DNA from: JAAFIW01 sp031414805 | Lineage (GTDB): Bacteria; Pseudomonadota; Gammaproteobacteria; Burkholderiales; Burkholderiaceae_C | Assembly (NCBI GenBank): GCA_031414805.1 | Contig: JANOQJ010000005.1 | Coordinates: forward strand, 1 to 64,000 | Direction: 5' to 3' | Length of the DNA stretch: 64,000 bases | Shown here: one piece after another, positions 43,222-52,430 of the stretch | How the letters are laid out: the number at the start of each line of letters is the position of its first letter | Position numbering within the stretch: position 1 is the first letter of the stretch | Program-made: the position numbers and the translations under genes | Notes under the pieces: model-generated | Database searches by the model: none | The model's input: the letters and a program-made list of their open reading frames with translations, nothing else | What the model was told of the DNA's origin: nothing

Positions 43222-44290
43222 TCGGCACTGGCCGCGGCGTGACTGGCTGCTGGCCTCTGGTGCAACAGCACTGGCGTCCATCGCGCCAGGTTCGGCAGTG
43301 GGAGCGAGCCGAACCCTGATCACCGATGACATGGCGCGCCGCGTGTCGCTGGTACTGCCGCTGAAGCGCGTCGTGGTGTTCAACCGCTACACCACCGAGT
43401 TCATTCGCGCCATCGGCGCGATGCCCGCCGTGGTGGGCGTGGACTTTGACGCCACCAGGCACCCCACCTATTGGCGCGAAGTGACGCCCGGCATGTTTGC
43501 CGGCAGCGGCCAGAGTGCGCCCAACTTTGAGGCCATCGTGGGAATGCGTCCCGACGCGGTTTTCATGCCGCGCAACAGTGACTGGAAAAAAGCAGCGAGC
43601 CTGCTCGCGGGTTTCGGCATTCCGGTTGTCGTGCTTACCGGTTGGGACTTGCTCAAGCATGAGTGGAATATTGATCTGCTGGGCCGTCTGTTTGCGCGGC
43701 CAGGCCAGGCACAGCGGCTGAACGCGTTTTACCGCCAGTGGCACCAGCTGCTGGCCACCCGCTTGCGCGGTGCCGTGCCCAAGCGTGTGTATTTTGAAGA
43801 AGTGGGTGACCACAAGACCGGCCTGAAGGGCTCTGGCTGGCACGACATGATCGAGACCGGTGGCGGGTTGAACGTGTTTGGCAACGTCAATCTGGCCGGT
43901 GCCAACGTGCAGAACTTCGAGGTGGATCCTGAAGAAGTGGTGGCCCGCCAGCCCGAGGCGATCATCAAACTGCAGCCGGGTCAGTACGAGCCACACACCA
44001 GGGAATTTGCACAGCAAACACTGGAGCGCCTTGTGCGCCGCCCCGGCTTTGACGCGCTGCCCGCCGTGCGCAGCGGCCAGGTGTTTCACTTGAGTTACTA
44101 CCTGGCCAGCGGCTGCTCCAAGATCACCGGTGCGGTACAAATCGCCAAGTGGTTGTACCCCGAACGCATGGCGGGGGTCGATGCCGACGCCCCCATGGCC
44201 ACCTGGTTGCAAACCTTCCAGGGCGTGCCTGCGCGCCAGGGCTATTGGCATTCGCTGGCCGAGCTGCGCGTGGCCGATTCGAAACGATGA
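43211..44290 (+). CDS. Periplasmic metal-chelate binding protein (FhuD/BtuF-like)
   Basis: This 359-residue class III solute-binding protein has a Tat-like signal (PRRDWLLASGATALA). The two lobes show RVVVFNRYTTEFIRAIGA and EAIVGMRPDAVFMPRN, typical of BtuF/FhuD/FecB proteins. It collects the ligand passed by the upstream receptor and hands it to the FecCD permease. It overlaps both neighbours. Confidence 0.88.
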   Translation: MRFDRHWPRRDWLLASGATALASIAPGSAVGASRTLITDDMARRVSLVLPLKRVVVFNRYTTEFIRAIGAMPAVVGVDFDATRHPTYWREVTPGMFAGSGQSAPNFEAIVGMRPDAVFMPRNSDWKKAASLLAGFGIPVVVLTGWDLLKHEWNIDLLGRLFARPGQAQRLNAFYRQWHQLLATRLRGAVPKRVYFEEVGDHKTGLKGSGWHDMIETGGGLNVFGNVNLAGANVQNFEVDPEEVVARQPEAIIKLQPGQYEPHTREFAQQTLERLVRRPGFDALPAVRSGQVFHLSYYLASGCSKITGAVQIAKWLYPERMAGVDADAPMATWLQTFQGVPARQGYWHSLAELRVADSKR

Positions 44291-45438
44291 ACAGCGCGGC
44301 TTTATCAACTGAACCAGACTTGTTGCTGCAGGCCGCGTCTGCGGCCCAACCAGCAACCTCACCTGCAGCACACGCCGAGTGGGTGGCCGCATTGCGCCAC
44401 TTGGCCCAGCAGCGCTTGTGGATGGTGGCCATAGGCCTGGTTCTACTGCTGTGTGCCATCGTCACCTCGCTCTGTCTGGGTAGCCAAAACCTCACACCCA
44501 ACCAGGTGCTGCGCGGCCTGCTGGCGCTCTGGCTGCCCGGTGAGTGGACACGCGACATCAGCGCCAGCCAACAGGCTGTGCTGCTCAACCTGCGGCTGCC
44601 GCGCACCCTGATGGCGCTGGTCACCGGCGCTGGCCTGGCCATGGCGGGTGTGGCCATGCAGGGCATCACCCGTAACCCGCTGGTCAGCCCCTACACGCTG
44701 GGGATTTCCCCTGCTGCCGCGTTTGGCGCATCGCTGGCCATTTTGTTGGGCTTGAACAACCTGCCCGACACCGGGCCGTACTGGACGGTGGGCCTGGCAT
44801 TTGCCGCCGCCATGGTCTGCGCCGCCACGGTGCTGGGCCTGGCGTCGCTGCGCAACGTCAGTGCCATGGTGTTGATCCTGGCGGGTGTGGGACTCACGTA
44901 TTTTTTCAGTGCCCTCACTGCGACTGTGCAGTTTGTCGCCAGCGAGCAGCAGCTGGCCGCCATCGTGCACTGGACGTTTGGTTCGCTGAACGGTCGCACC
45001 TGGGACGAGCTGGCCGTGGCGGGCAGCGTGTGCCTGGTGTGTAGCCCGGTGTTGTTAGCCCACGCCCCTGCGCTCAACGCCTTTGCCGCCGGTGGGGACG
45101 ACGTAGCCGCTTCGCTCGGCGTGCCAGTGGCACGCACCCGCATTCTGGTCACGCTGGCGGCGGTGCTGTCCAGTGCCGCCATCGTCAGCTTCACGGGGGT
45201 GATTGGATTTGTCGGTCTGGTGGCACCTCACATTGCGCGCCTGTTGGTGGGTGGCGACCACCGGGTGCTGCTACCGTTTGCCGCGCTGGTCGGTGCATTG
45301 TTGGTATTGGTGGCCGACTTGGTGGGGCGGCTCGCCTTTGCGCCGGTGCTGATTCCGGTCGGTATTGTGGTGGCCTACATCGGCGTGCCGCTTTTTCTGC
45401 ACCTGCTGCTGACGCGGCGCAACGAAATGGCGGCATGA
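44287..45438 (+). CDS. FecCD-family ABC permease
   Basis: This 383-residue permease of the BtuC/FhuB/FecCD family has about ten helices. The N-terminal 50 residues are a hydrophilic extension before the first helix (LWMVAIGLVLLLCAI). Conserved segments include RLPRTLMALVTGAGLAMAG and GFVGLVAPHIARLLVG, the coupling region. The ATG at 44287 overlaps the upstream stop as ATGA. It forms a homodimer with the ATPase encoded next. Confidence 0.92.
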   Translation: MNSAALSTEPDLLLQAASAAQPATSPAAHAEWVAALRHLAQQRLWMVAIGLVLLLCAIVTSLCLGSQNLTPNQVLRGLLALWLPGEWTRDISASQQAVLLNLRLPRTLMALVTGAGLAMAGVAMQGITRNPLVSPYTLGISPAAAFGASLAILLGLNNLPDTGPYWTVGLAFAAAMVCAATVLGLASLRNVSAMVLILAGVGLTYFFSALTATVQFVASEQQLAAIVHWTFGSLNGRTWDELAVAGSVCLVCSPVLLAHAPALNAFAAGGDDVAASLGVPVARTRILVTLAAVLSSAAIVSFTGVIGFVGLVAPHIARLLVGGDHRVLLPFAALVGALLVLVADLVGRLAFAPVLIPVGIVVAYIGVPLFLHLLLTRRNEMAA

Positions 45439-46235
45439 CAGGTGTTCACGTTTTACAAGCCCGCGGGCTGGGCAGTCGCCACGGCACGGCGAATGTGCTG
45501 GCAGATATCGACCTGGACATTGCACCGGGCGAGGTCGTGGGCCTGGTAGGCCCCAACGGCTCGGGCAAAAGCACCTTGCTGCGCTGCTTGGGTGGGCTGC
45601 ATCCCGTGCACGCAGGCAGTGTCGCCATCGGTGGCAAGCCTTTGCATGCTTACGCGCGGCAAGCGCTGGCCCGCGCCGTGGCTTATGTGCCGCAGCAAGT
45701 CGGTTCTGCGATGGCCTTGCGGGTGACCGACATGGTGACGCTGGGCCGCATGCCACACCGGGGCCAGGCGAGCGCCGCACAGCACCAGGCGCTGGTGTTT
45801 GACGCGATTGATGCCATGCAGCTACAGCCACTGGCCTTGCGACATTTCAGTGACTTGAGCGGCGGCGAACGCCAGCGCGTGCTGATTGCCCGTGCACTGG
45901 CTCAGCAAAGCCAGTTACTCCTGCTCGACGAACCCACTAGCGGGCTGGATCTGCGCCACCAGCTGGCCGCCCTCCATGCGGTGAGCAAGGCCGCCACCGT
46001 GCGCGGCGTCGGTGCGCTGGTGGCGATTCACGACCTCGCACTGGCCGCGCGGTTTTGTGACCGCCTGGCCATGCTGCGCGCAGGACGACTGCTGGCCATT
46101 GGCCCGTGGCAAAAAGTGCTCACACCCGAACACGTACAAGCCCTGTTCGGCGTACAGGCCCGCATTGGCCAAGACGGCGGGCTGCCGTACGTCATCACCG
46201 TGCAGGAAACCACTACCCAAGGCATAACCCAATGA
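45435..46235 (+). CDS. FecE/BtuD-type ABC ATPase
   Basis: This 266-residue ATPase has Walker A GPNGSGKST, signature LSGGERQRV and Walker B LLLLDEPTSGLD, followed by the H-loop IHDLALAARF. It powers the FecCD permease. It overlaps the upstream stop by four bases and the downstream gene by four bases, so the operon is tightly coupled. Confidence 0.93.
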   Translation: MTGVHVLQARGLGSRHGTANVLADIDLDIAPGEVVGLVGPNGSGKSTLLRCLGGLHPVHAGSVAIGGKPLHAYARQALARAVAYVPQQVGSAMALRVTDMVTLGRMPHRGQASAAQHQALVFDAIDAMQLQPLALRHFSDLSGGERQRVLIARALAQQSQLLLLDEPTSGLDLRHQLAALHAVSKAATVRGVGALVAIHDLALAARFCDRLAMLRAGRLLAIGPWQKVLTPEHVQALFGVQARIGQDGGLPYVITVQETTTQGITQ

Positions 46236-46981
46236 CCACAACCGCCATCCTGTTGGCCAAGGCCGCCATCACCCAGGCCGCCGTGTCTGAACTGCAGCGG
46301 CTAGCCGACGAACTGGTGGCAACTGGCAGCGTGCAGGGCGCTGAAATTGCGTTCAGCGAGCAAGGGCAACCGGCGCTGCGTGACGTTCTCTGCAGCCTGG
46401 CCGACAGCTTGTGCGATGAGGTGCTGGTGCTACCGCTGATCGTGCCTTCCGAGCCAGGCTTTGCGGTGTGGCTGACCAAGAGCGTGCAGCGATGGCGTAG
46501 CGCGCAGCCGCAGCGCGCGTGGCCCACCGTCCGTGTGGCTCCCCCTTTGCCCAGCCATGTGAAATTTCTGGCGCTGCTGCAGGAGCAGCTTGCGAGCGCG
46601 CAAGCCGCTGCAGCCGTGGCACCCATAGCCCATGTGGCAGGCGAAGGCTCCACCGTTCCCGCCCAGCAATGCCGGGTGTTGGTCTGCCACGGCGCGCCCT
46701 GCAACAACGCAGGTGCCGCCGTGGTGTGGGGCCACTTGCGCAACGAGCAAAAGCGTCTTGACTTGCGCACCACAGGCCGCGGCGTGATGACTGCCAAAAC
46801 CAGTTGCCTGGGACCCTGCAACCTGGCCCCGGTGATCCAGGTCTTTCCGGATGGCACCTACTACGGCGGTGTGAACGAAGCAGGCGTTGACCAAATCATT
46901 GCCTCGCACCTCTTGCAAGGCGTGGTGGTTGACAACCTGGCCTACGCACCAGGGCCTGGCAAACAACGTTTGCGAGGGTGA
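46232..46981 (+). CDS. Degenerate CbiX-like domain fused to a [2Fe-2S] ferredoxin
   Basis: The 249-residue protein combines an N-terminal CbiX/sirohydrochlorin chelatase-like fold (about residues 1-125) with a C-terminal thioredoxin-like [2Fe-2S] domain. Ferredoxin cysteines are CHGAPC and CLGPC. The CbiX part lacks the usual HGS histidine after the first strand (it reads LLAKAAITQ) and the second metal His (PLIVPSEPGF), so it is probably not an active chelatase. It ends the CobW-led operon, and may reduce, sense or release metal from the imported ligand. Confidence 0.78.
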   Translation: MTTTAILLAKAAITQAAVSELQRLADELVATGSVQGAEIAFSEQGQPALRDVLCSLADSLCDEVLVLPLIVPSEPGFAVWLTKSVQRWRSAQPQRAWPTVRVAPPLPSHVKFLALLQEQLASAQAAAAVAPIAHVAGEGSTVPAQQCRVLVCHGAPCNNAGAAVVWGHLRNEQKRLDLRTTGRGVMTAKTSCLGPCNLAPVIQVFPDGTYYGGVNEAGVDQIIASHLLQGVVVDNLAYAPGPGKQRLRG

Positions 46982-47058
46982 TGGTTTCATATGTCACGAT
47001 GCGAGGCTTGACGCCTTTCCACCGCCGGGGAATGCGCTGAACGCTCCATCGCGTCACA

Positions 47059-47436
47059 TCACTTGACCTCAAACCGGGCAGACACCGCAGGCTTGCCAGC
47101 CAAGGTGACCACGGCAATGCCCTTGGTGCCTTTGGCCACTTTGAATGCGCCTTTGGCCTCTAACTTGTCGCCTGCGGGGGCCAGCTCGGCTTCGGTTTTT
47201 TCCGTGCCGTTGAGCAGCGTGACTTTGCCCTTCGCGCCGTCCAGCTTGACGGCCTTGCCATGGTCGGCCACGTAGACCTGAATCAGATCGGGCTTGGCGA
47301 CGACTTCAAAGTCCAGCGCCTTGGTTTCAATGAAGATGCCGCCGTGTTTGGCGGTGTGGTCACCCGCTGCGAATGCGATGCCTGTAGTGGCAATCGCAGC
47401 GGCGATCAGAGTAGTTTTGAGGTTCATGGTTTTCAT
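47059..47436 (-). CDS. Small periplasmic protein at the end of the czc operon
   Basis: The 125-residue protein has a signal peptide (to about residue 24) and a beta-rich mature part. It begins GDHTAKHGGIFIETKALDFE, where the HGG segment may bind metal. It lies downstream of the czcA-like gene on the same strand, separated by a long inverted repeat. Similar small proteins accompany CzcCBA efflux systems. AAGG eight bases upstream supports the start at 47436. No named family is assigned. Confidence 0.75.
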   Translation of the reverse strand: MKTMNLKTTLIAAAIATTGIAFAAGDHTAKHGGIFIETKALDFEVVAKPDLIQVYVADHGKAVKLDGAKGKVTLLNGTEKTEAELAPAGDKLEAKGAFKVAKGTKGIAVVTLAGKPAVSARFEVK

Positions 47437-47496
47437 GGGTTTGCCTTTCAAGCAGGGTTAAAAAAGTGGGATGGGACTGACACAAAAACTGATTTC

Positions 47497-47566
47497 CGTC
47501 ATTCCCGCGCAGGCGGGAATCCAGTGCGCGAACCACCGCTGGATTCCCGCCTGCGCGGGACTGACG
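47497..47566. repeat. Inverted repeat, CATTCCCGC-GCGGGAATCCAG type
   Basis: CGTCATTCCCGCGCAGGCGG (and GAATCCAG) at the left pairs with a near-exact complement ending GCGCGGGACTGACG at 47566. It matches a widespread intergenic element. It lies between the czcA-like gene and the small periplasmic protein gene, where a hairpin would form in the transcript. Confidence 0.8.
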
Positions 47567-47600
47567 GGGCTTGTTGCCGATCGTGGCGTGGCGCACCGCA

Positions 47601-50600
47601 TCAAAAACTCTCAGAGCCCGAGTCAGCCACCAAAGACTCAACGGCTTTGCGGCCGAACAAGGCGACCATAGCGGGCGTTAAAAATGAATCCAGCAGTGTC
47701 GAGGTGATGAGGCCGGAGAAAATCACCACCGCCACCGGGTGCAAGATTTCGGTGCCGGGCATATCGGCCTCGAACAGCAGTGGGGCCAGGGCCAGCGCAG
47801 CCACCAGCGCCGTCATCAGCACGGGCGTCAAGCGCTCCTGCGAGCCACGCAGCAACATTTTGGTGTCGAAGTTCTCACCCTCAAACGCACACAGGTTGAT
47901 GTAGTGCGACACCTTCAAAATGCCATTGCGAATGGCAATGCCTGCCAGGGTGATGAAGCCCACCAGCGCCGCCACCGACAGCGGCTGACCCGATAGCCAC
48001 AAGCCCACCACCGCGCCCACGAGAGCCAGCGGAATGTTGGCCATGATGATGGCGGCCAGCACACCCGAGCGGTAGCGCGAATACAGGATGAGAAAAATCA
48101 TCGCCACCGAAGCCAGTGACAACAAACCAATCAGGCGCGAGGCGTCTTCCTGCGCCTGAAACTGTCCGCCAATGGTGATGAAGTAGCCCTCGGGCAGCGT
48201 GGTCTGGGCAATCGCAGCGCGCATGTCCGCCACCACCTCGCTGAGCGCCCGGCCTTGCGCATTGGCCGACAGCACGATGCGGCGGCGGCCATCGTCGCGG
48301 CTGATCTGGTTGGGGCCATCCGACTCCTCCACCGTGGCCAGTTGACTCAGGGGCACGCGCCCACCCGGTGTGTCAATCATCAAGTTGCGCAGGCCCTCGA
48401 TGCCGCGAGAGGCTTCAGGCAGGCGCAGCACCAGGTTGAAGCGGCGGCTGCCTTCGACCACCTGCGTGACCTTTTCGCCATCAATCAGCACCTGCAACTC
48501 GGCCAGCAGTTTGGCGGGCGTTATGCCCAACCCAAGAGCGCGGTCGTAGTCCACCTGCACCTTGATTTGTGGCGTGAGCACCTGCTTTTCCACCTCCAGA
48601 TCCACCACACCTTGCAAACCAGACAGCTTGATGCGCAGCGCCTCGGCCTGCGCACGCAGAGTGTCCAGATCGTCGCCATAAATCTTGATGGCGATTTGCG
48701 AGCGCACACCCGAGAGCATGTGGTCGATGCGGTGGCTGATCGGCTGGCCAATGCCGATGGCGGCAGGCAGGCTGGCCAGGCGGCTGCGCAGGTCGGCATA
48801 TACCGCTTCCACGCTGCGGTCGCTGCGTTTGAGTTTGATGTCCAGCTCCGACACGTGCACGCCCTCGGCGTGTTCGTCCAGCTCAGCGCGGCCTGAGCGG
48901 CGGCCCACGTGCTCGGCTTCGGGCACGCCTTTCAAGGCGTTCTCAGCAATCGAGCCGATGCGGGCTGACTCGGTCAGCGTGGTGCCGGGGTTCAAGCGAA
49001 TGCCCACCAGCGCCACACCTTCATTGAAGGGCGGCAGGAACGTGGTGGGGAAAAACGGCACGGCGGCAATGGCCAGCAGCGCGGCCACAGCGCCTGCGCC
49101 CACCCAAGTGCGGGGGCTTTTCAAGACCCACGCCAAGGCGGTGGCGTAGCGCGTTTTCAGCCAGATTTGCGCCCGCGTGTCGCCGTGGTCCAGGCCCTTC
49201 ATACGCGGCAGCAGGTAGTAGGCCATCACCGGTGTGAGCGTGACGGACACCACCATCGACGCCAGCATGGCCACGATGTAGGCCACGGCCAGCGGCTGCA
49301 TCAAGCGGCCCTCCACACCCGGCAAAAAGAACAACGGCACCAGCACCAGCACCACGATGACGGTGGCAATCACGATGCCCGAGCGCACTTCGAGCGTGGC
49401 CTTGGCAATCAGGGTCAGCGGGTTCATGCGGTTCTGGGGGTGAGCAGCGCGGTCCATCTTCAGCCGGCGCAGCACGTTCTCCACCCCTACCACCGCGTCG
49501 TCAACCAGCTCGCCAATCGCAATCGTCAAACCGCCCAGGGTCATGGTGTTGATGGAAAAGCCAAAGTACTTGAACACCAGCACCGTGGCCATGAACGAAA
49601 TGGGAATGGCCACCAGCGAAATCAGCGTGGTGCGCACATTGAGCAGAAACAAATACAGCACCACCGCCACCACGCCAAACGCCAGCAGCAGCTTGCCCTT
49701 GAGCGTGTTGACCGACGACTCGATAAAGGTGGCCTGGCGCATGGTGACTTGCGGCTGGCCCATGCCAGCGGGCATGCCTTTTTGCATTTCTTGCAGCGCG
49801 GCTTCGATTTTTGCCGTGAGCTTCACGGTGTCGGCATCGGGTTGTTTTTGAATGCCCAAAATCACCGCCGGCTGGCCGTTCAGGCCCGCGTCGCCGCGTT
49901 TGATGGCGGCGGCAAAGGTCACATTCGCCACCTGGCTGAGCTGAATGGATTTGCCATTTTGAAACGCCACCGGAAGCCGCTGCAGGTCTTCCAGGCGGGT
50001 GGTGCGGCCGATGTTGCGAATCAGGTATTCACGCGAGTTCAGCTCCAGAAAGCCGCCGCTGGAGTTGCCCGAAAAGCCCTTGAGCGCCGCTTCAATAGCT
50101 TCCAGATCAATTTTCAGCGCCGCCATGCGCGCCGTGTCTGGCTGCACCTGGTACTGGCGCACTTCGCCGCCAATCGGCACCACCTGGGCCACGCCGGGCA
50201 AGGTGAGCAGGCGCGGGCGCATCACAAAGTCGGCGTATTCGCGCACCGCCATCGGGCTGATCTTCGAAGTGTCAATTGGCAGGGCCAGCAGCATGATTTC
50301 GCCCATGATGGAGCTGATCGGCCCCATGCCCACATGCTCCACGCCCTGCGGCAATTGCTCACGCACCAGCTGCAGGCGTTCGCCCACCATCTGGCGGGCA
50401 CGGTAGATATCGGTTTTCCAGTCGAACGTCACGTAGACAAACGACAAGCCGACGCTGGAGACCGAGCGAATCGACTCGACGCCTGGAATGCCGCCCATAG
50501 CCGTTTCCAGCGGCGCGGTGATGAGTTGCTCCACCTCTTCCGGGGCCATGCCACCGGCTTCCACCTGCAAGGTCACCGTGGGTTTGTTCAGGTCGGGGAA

Positions 50601-50714
50601 CACGTCCACCGGCATTTTGACGAGCGTGAAACCGCCGACCACCATCAGCACCACCGACAGCACGATGACCATCAGCCGGTTCGCGAGCGAACCGTGTATG
50701 AGTTTTTCAAACAT
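47601..50714 (-). CDS. czcA: CzcA/CusA-family heavy-metal RND efflux pump
   Basis: This 1037-residue inner-membrane heavy-metal exporter has a first helix at about residues 12-30 (LMVIVLSVVLMVVGGF), two periplasmic loops and two six-helix blocks. The relay motif reads AIGELVDDAVVGVENVL, with two acidic residues. It exports Zn, Co, Cd or related ions with the adaptor and TolC-like partners encoded just upstream (10 bp and overlap). The exact metal cannot be told from sequence alone. Confidence 0.93.
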   Translation of the reverse strand: MFEKLIHGSLANRLMVIVLSVVLMVVGGFTLVKMPVDVFPDLNKPTVTLQVEAGGMAPEEVEQLITAPLETAMGGIPGVESIRSVSSVGLSFVYVTFDWKTDIYRARQMVGERLQLVREQLPQGVEHVGMGPISSIMGEIMLLALPIDTSKISPMAVREYADFVMRPRLLTLPGVAQVVPIGGEVRQYQVQPDTARMAALKIDLEAIEAALKGFSGNSSGGFLELNSREYLIRNIGRTTRLEDLQRLPVAFQNGKSIQLSQVANVTFAAAIKRGDAGLNGQPAVILGIQKQPDADTVKLTAKIEAALQEMQKGMPAGMGQPQVTMRQATFIESSVNTLKGKLLLAFGVVAVVLYLFLLNVRTTLISLVAIPISFMATVLVFKYFGFSINTMTLGGLTIAIGELVDDAVVGVENVLRRLKMDRAAHPQNRMNPLTLIAKATLEVRSGIVIATVIVVLVLVPLFFLPGVEGRLMQPLAVAYIVAMLASMVVSVTLTPVMAYYLLPRMKGLDHGDTRAQIWLKTRYATALAWVLKSPRTWVGAGAVAALLAIAAVPFFPTTFLPPFNEGVALVGIRLNPGTTLTESARIGSIAENALKGVPEAEHVGRRSGRAELDEHAEGVHVSELDIKLKRSDRSVEAVYADLRSRLASLPAAIGIGQPISHRIDHMLSGVRSQIAIKIYGDDLDTLRAQAEALRIKLSGLQGVVDLEVEKQVLTPQIKVQVDYDRALGLGITPAKLLAELQVLIDGEKVTQVVEGSRRFNLVLRLPEASRGIEGLRNLMIDTPGGRVPLSQLATVEESDGPNQISRDDGRRRIVLSANAQGRALSEVVADMRAAIAQTTLPEGYFITIGGQFQAQEDASRLIGLLSLASVAMIFLILYSRYRSGVLAAIIMANIPLALVGAVVGLWLSGQPLSVAALVGFITLAGIAIRNGILKVSHYINLCAFEGENFDTKMLLRGSQERLTPVLMTALVAALALAPLLFEADMPGTEILHPVAVVIFSGLITSTLLDSFLTPAMVALFGRKAVESLVADSGSESF

Positions 50715-50723
50715 GGTGCTGCC

Positions 50724-52430
50724 TTAACGAACCTGGTTGACCAGCGGTGCGCCCTGCGTCACCACCCGGTCACCGGCTTTCAAGCCGTCAATCACCGACA
50801 CCGTGGCGCCGTCCAGCGCAATGGCTCGCACGGTGCGCGGCACAAACTGTTCGGCGCCGGTGTGCACCCACACCATGTCCTGGTTGCTCGGGTTTTTCAC
50901 CACGGCGGCGGTGGGCACGGCAAAGCCTTTGACATGTTCTTTGGTTTGCACGATGACTTTTACCGGCTGACCCACTGCCAGGGGCAGTTCCCGATTTGCA
51001 AGGGCCAAAGCATCTTTTCCGACGGTGCGAAACAGCAACGGAATCGCGCCCTCGCGCAGCGCCCGGCCAGAGCCTGTGAGCTGCAAAGGCGCATTGCTGC
51101 CCGGCCCCGCGCTGGCGCTGGCGGAGGCGATGTTGGCCAACAGCGACGCATCAAACGCGCTGGCTTCCACGCCCAGACGGCTGGTGTCCACGATCTCGAA
51201 CAGCACCTCGCGCGCATCGACCACTTGCCCCGCCACCACGTTGGCTGCGGTGATCACGCCGGACACCGGTGCGGTGAGGGCTTCGCTGGTCGACACACTG
51301 CCGCCCACCACCGCCGCGCGCTGCTGCAAGCTGGCCACTTCAGACTTGGCCTCTTCTATTTCTTTTGCTGGCACGGTGCCTTCCAGCTGCTCCAGCCGGG
51401 CTACTTTTTTGCGTGCCAGGTCCAGGTTGGCCCGCAATTCAGCGCTTTGTGCCTGTTGATTGGCTTTTTCAATCGCGCCGACGGAGGTGCGCACCACGGC
51501 GAGCACCTCGCCTTTGCGCACCGTCTGGCCCAGGCTGGGCAAGCCGCGCGGGCCTGCTTCCACACGGCCCGCTTGCGTGGGCTGCACCTTGCCGCTGGCG
51601 TTCACATCAGCCACCACCCGGCCCGTCAATTCCACGATTTTGGGCAGGCTTTTTTCTTCCACCACCATCGTGCGCACCGCCAACTGGCGCTGGCTGGTTT
51701 TGGGTAAAAACACGCTGCCGTCGGCCTGGCGTTTAGGCGCATTGCCACTGGCCGCCGGGGCTGCGTCGCCATGGTCATGGCCTTCTCCTGCTTTTGCATC
51801 AAAAGAAGCTGTAGCCCCGGTGAATATTGCTAGGGCAGCTATGAATAAAGTAGCAACTGTGTAGCTGCCACGGCGTTTGCGTGCACGCACGAGCGCTGCC
51901 GCAATGGCCAAAACGATGAACGCGCCCGCGCCGTAAGCCGTCCAGCGCAACCAGGGGCGTTTGGCGGGCTCGTGGCTATGCCCAGCCTGGCTGTCGGTCA
52001 TTACCAGGTCACCTGCCAACAAGTCGCTGTCTTTGCCCGCTATCACGGTAAAGCTCACCGGCACGGTGCCGGGCTTGCCAAACAGATCGCTTTTGAAGCT
52101 GTAGCTACCGTCGGCAGCGGGGGTGGCCATGCCTTTTATGGTGCCTGCTTCCACCTCAATTTTGGCGTCGGTGATGGGTTCGTTGGTGGCGTAGCGGTCC
52201 AGAAAAATCTTCATTTCTCCGGCTTCCACCACACCCACCAACTCAAACAGATCCGAGTGGCTGGTCACGCGCGGTGAGGCGGTGCCTGCGGCGGCTGGCG
52301 GCGCGTCACCATGGTCATGGCCTTCGCCCGCCACGGTCGCCGCTGAAAATACAATTGCTATGGAAAGAATAGCTGCTTGAGCAGTATTGGCTAGGGCTAG
52401 AGCCAAATTTGGCTTAAAAATCAGGTTCAT
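50724..52430 (-). CDS. czcB: CzcB-like periplasmic adaptor with internal duplication
   Basis: The 568-residue adaptor is longer than typical CzcB. Signal peptide and first 25 residues include a translated dispersed repeat (ALANTAQAAILSIA). A metal-binding AGEGHDHGDAP follows, then a beta domain and a membrane helix (about residues 164-185). Next comes a second hydrophobic segment made by another repeat copy (ATLFIAALAIFTGATA) and a second AGEGHDHGDAA. The adaptor proper (about residues 235-568) carries the usual hairpin and barrel, with GVITAANVVAGQVV. It overlaps czcC by four bases. The N-terminal half looks like an extra sensor module joined by duplication. Confidence 0.9.
   Translation of the reverse strand: MNLIFKPNLALALANTAQAAILSIAIVFSAATVAGEGHDHGDAPPAAAGTASPRVTSHSDLFELVGVVEAGEMKIFLDRYATNEPITDAKIEVEAGTIKGMATPAADGSYSFKSDLFGKPGTVPVSFTVIAGKDSDLLAGDLVMTDSQAGHSHEPAKRPWLRWTAYGAGAFIVLAIAAALVRARKRRGSYTVATLFIAALAIFTGATASFDAKAGEGHDHGDAAPAASGNAPKRQADGSVFLPKTSQRQLAVRTMVVEEKSLPKIVELTGRVVADVNASGKVQPTQAGRVEAGPRGLPSLGQTVRKGEVLAVVRTSVGAIEKANQQAQSAELRANLDLARKKVARLEQLEGTVPAKEIEEAKSEVASLQQRAAVVGGSVSTSEALTAPVSGVITAANVVAGQVVDAREVLFEIVDTSRLGVEASAFDASLLANIASASASAGPGSNAPLQLTGSGRALREGAIPLLFRTVGKDALALANRELPLAVGQPVKVIVQTKEHVKGFAVPTAAVVKNPSNQDMVWVHTGAEQFVPRTVRAIALDGATVSVIDGLKAGDRVVTQGAPLVNQVR
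51813..51857 (+). repeat. Dispersed 45-bp repeat, copy 14 (inside czcB)
   Basis: The plus strand reads AGCCCCGGTGAATATTGCTA then GGGCAGCTATGAATAAAGTAGCAAC. It is translated in czcB as a hydrophobic segment. Confidence 0.75.
52353..52398 (-). repeat. Dispersed 45-bp repeat, copy 15 (inside czcB)
   Basis: The plus strand reads TTGCTATGGAAAGAATAGCT then GCTTGAGCAGTATTGGCTAGGGCT. It is opposite in orientation to copy 14 and supplies the czcB signal-peptide hydrophobic core. Confidence 0.8.

Noticed and set aside
49167..51707. A long plus-strand frame of 846 codons
   Set aside because: It lies opposite czcA and czcB and has low-complexity His/Gln/Arg composition. The minus-strand genes carry recognisable RND and adaptor domains, so this is a shadow.
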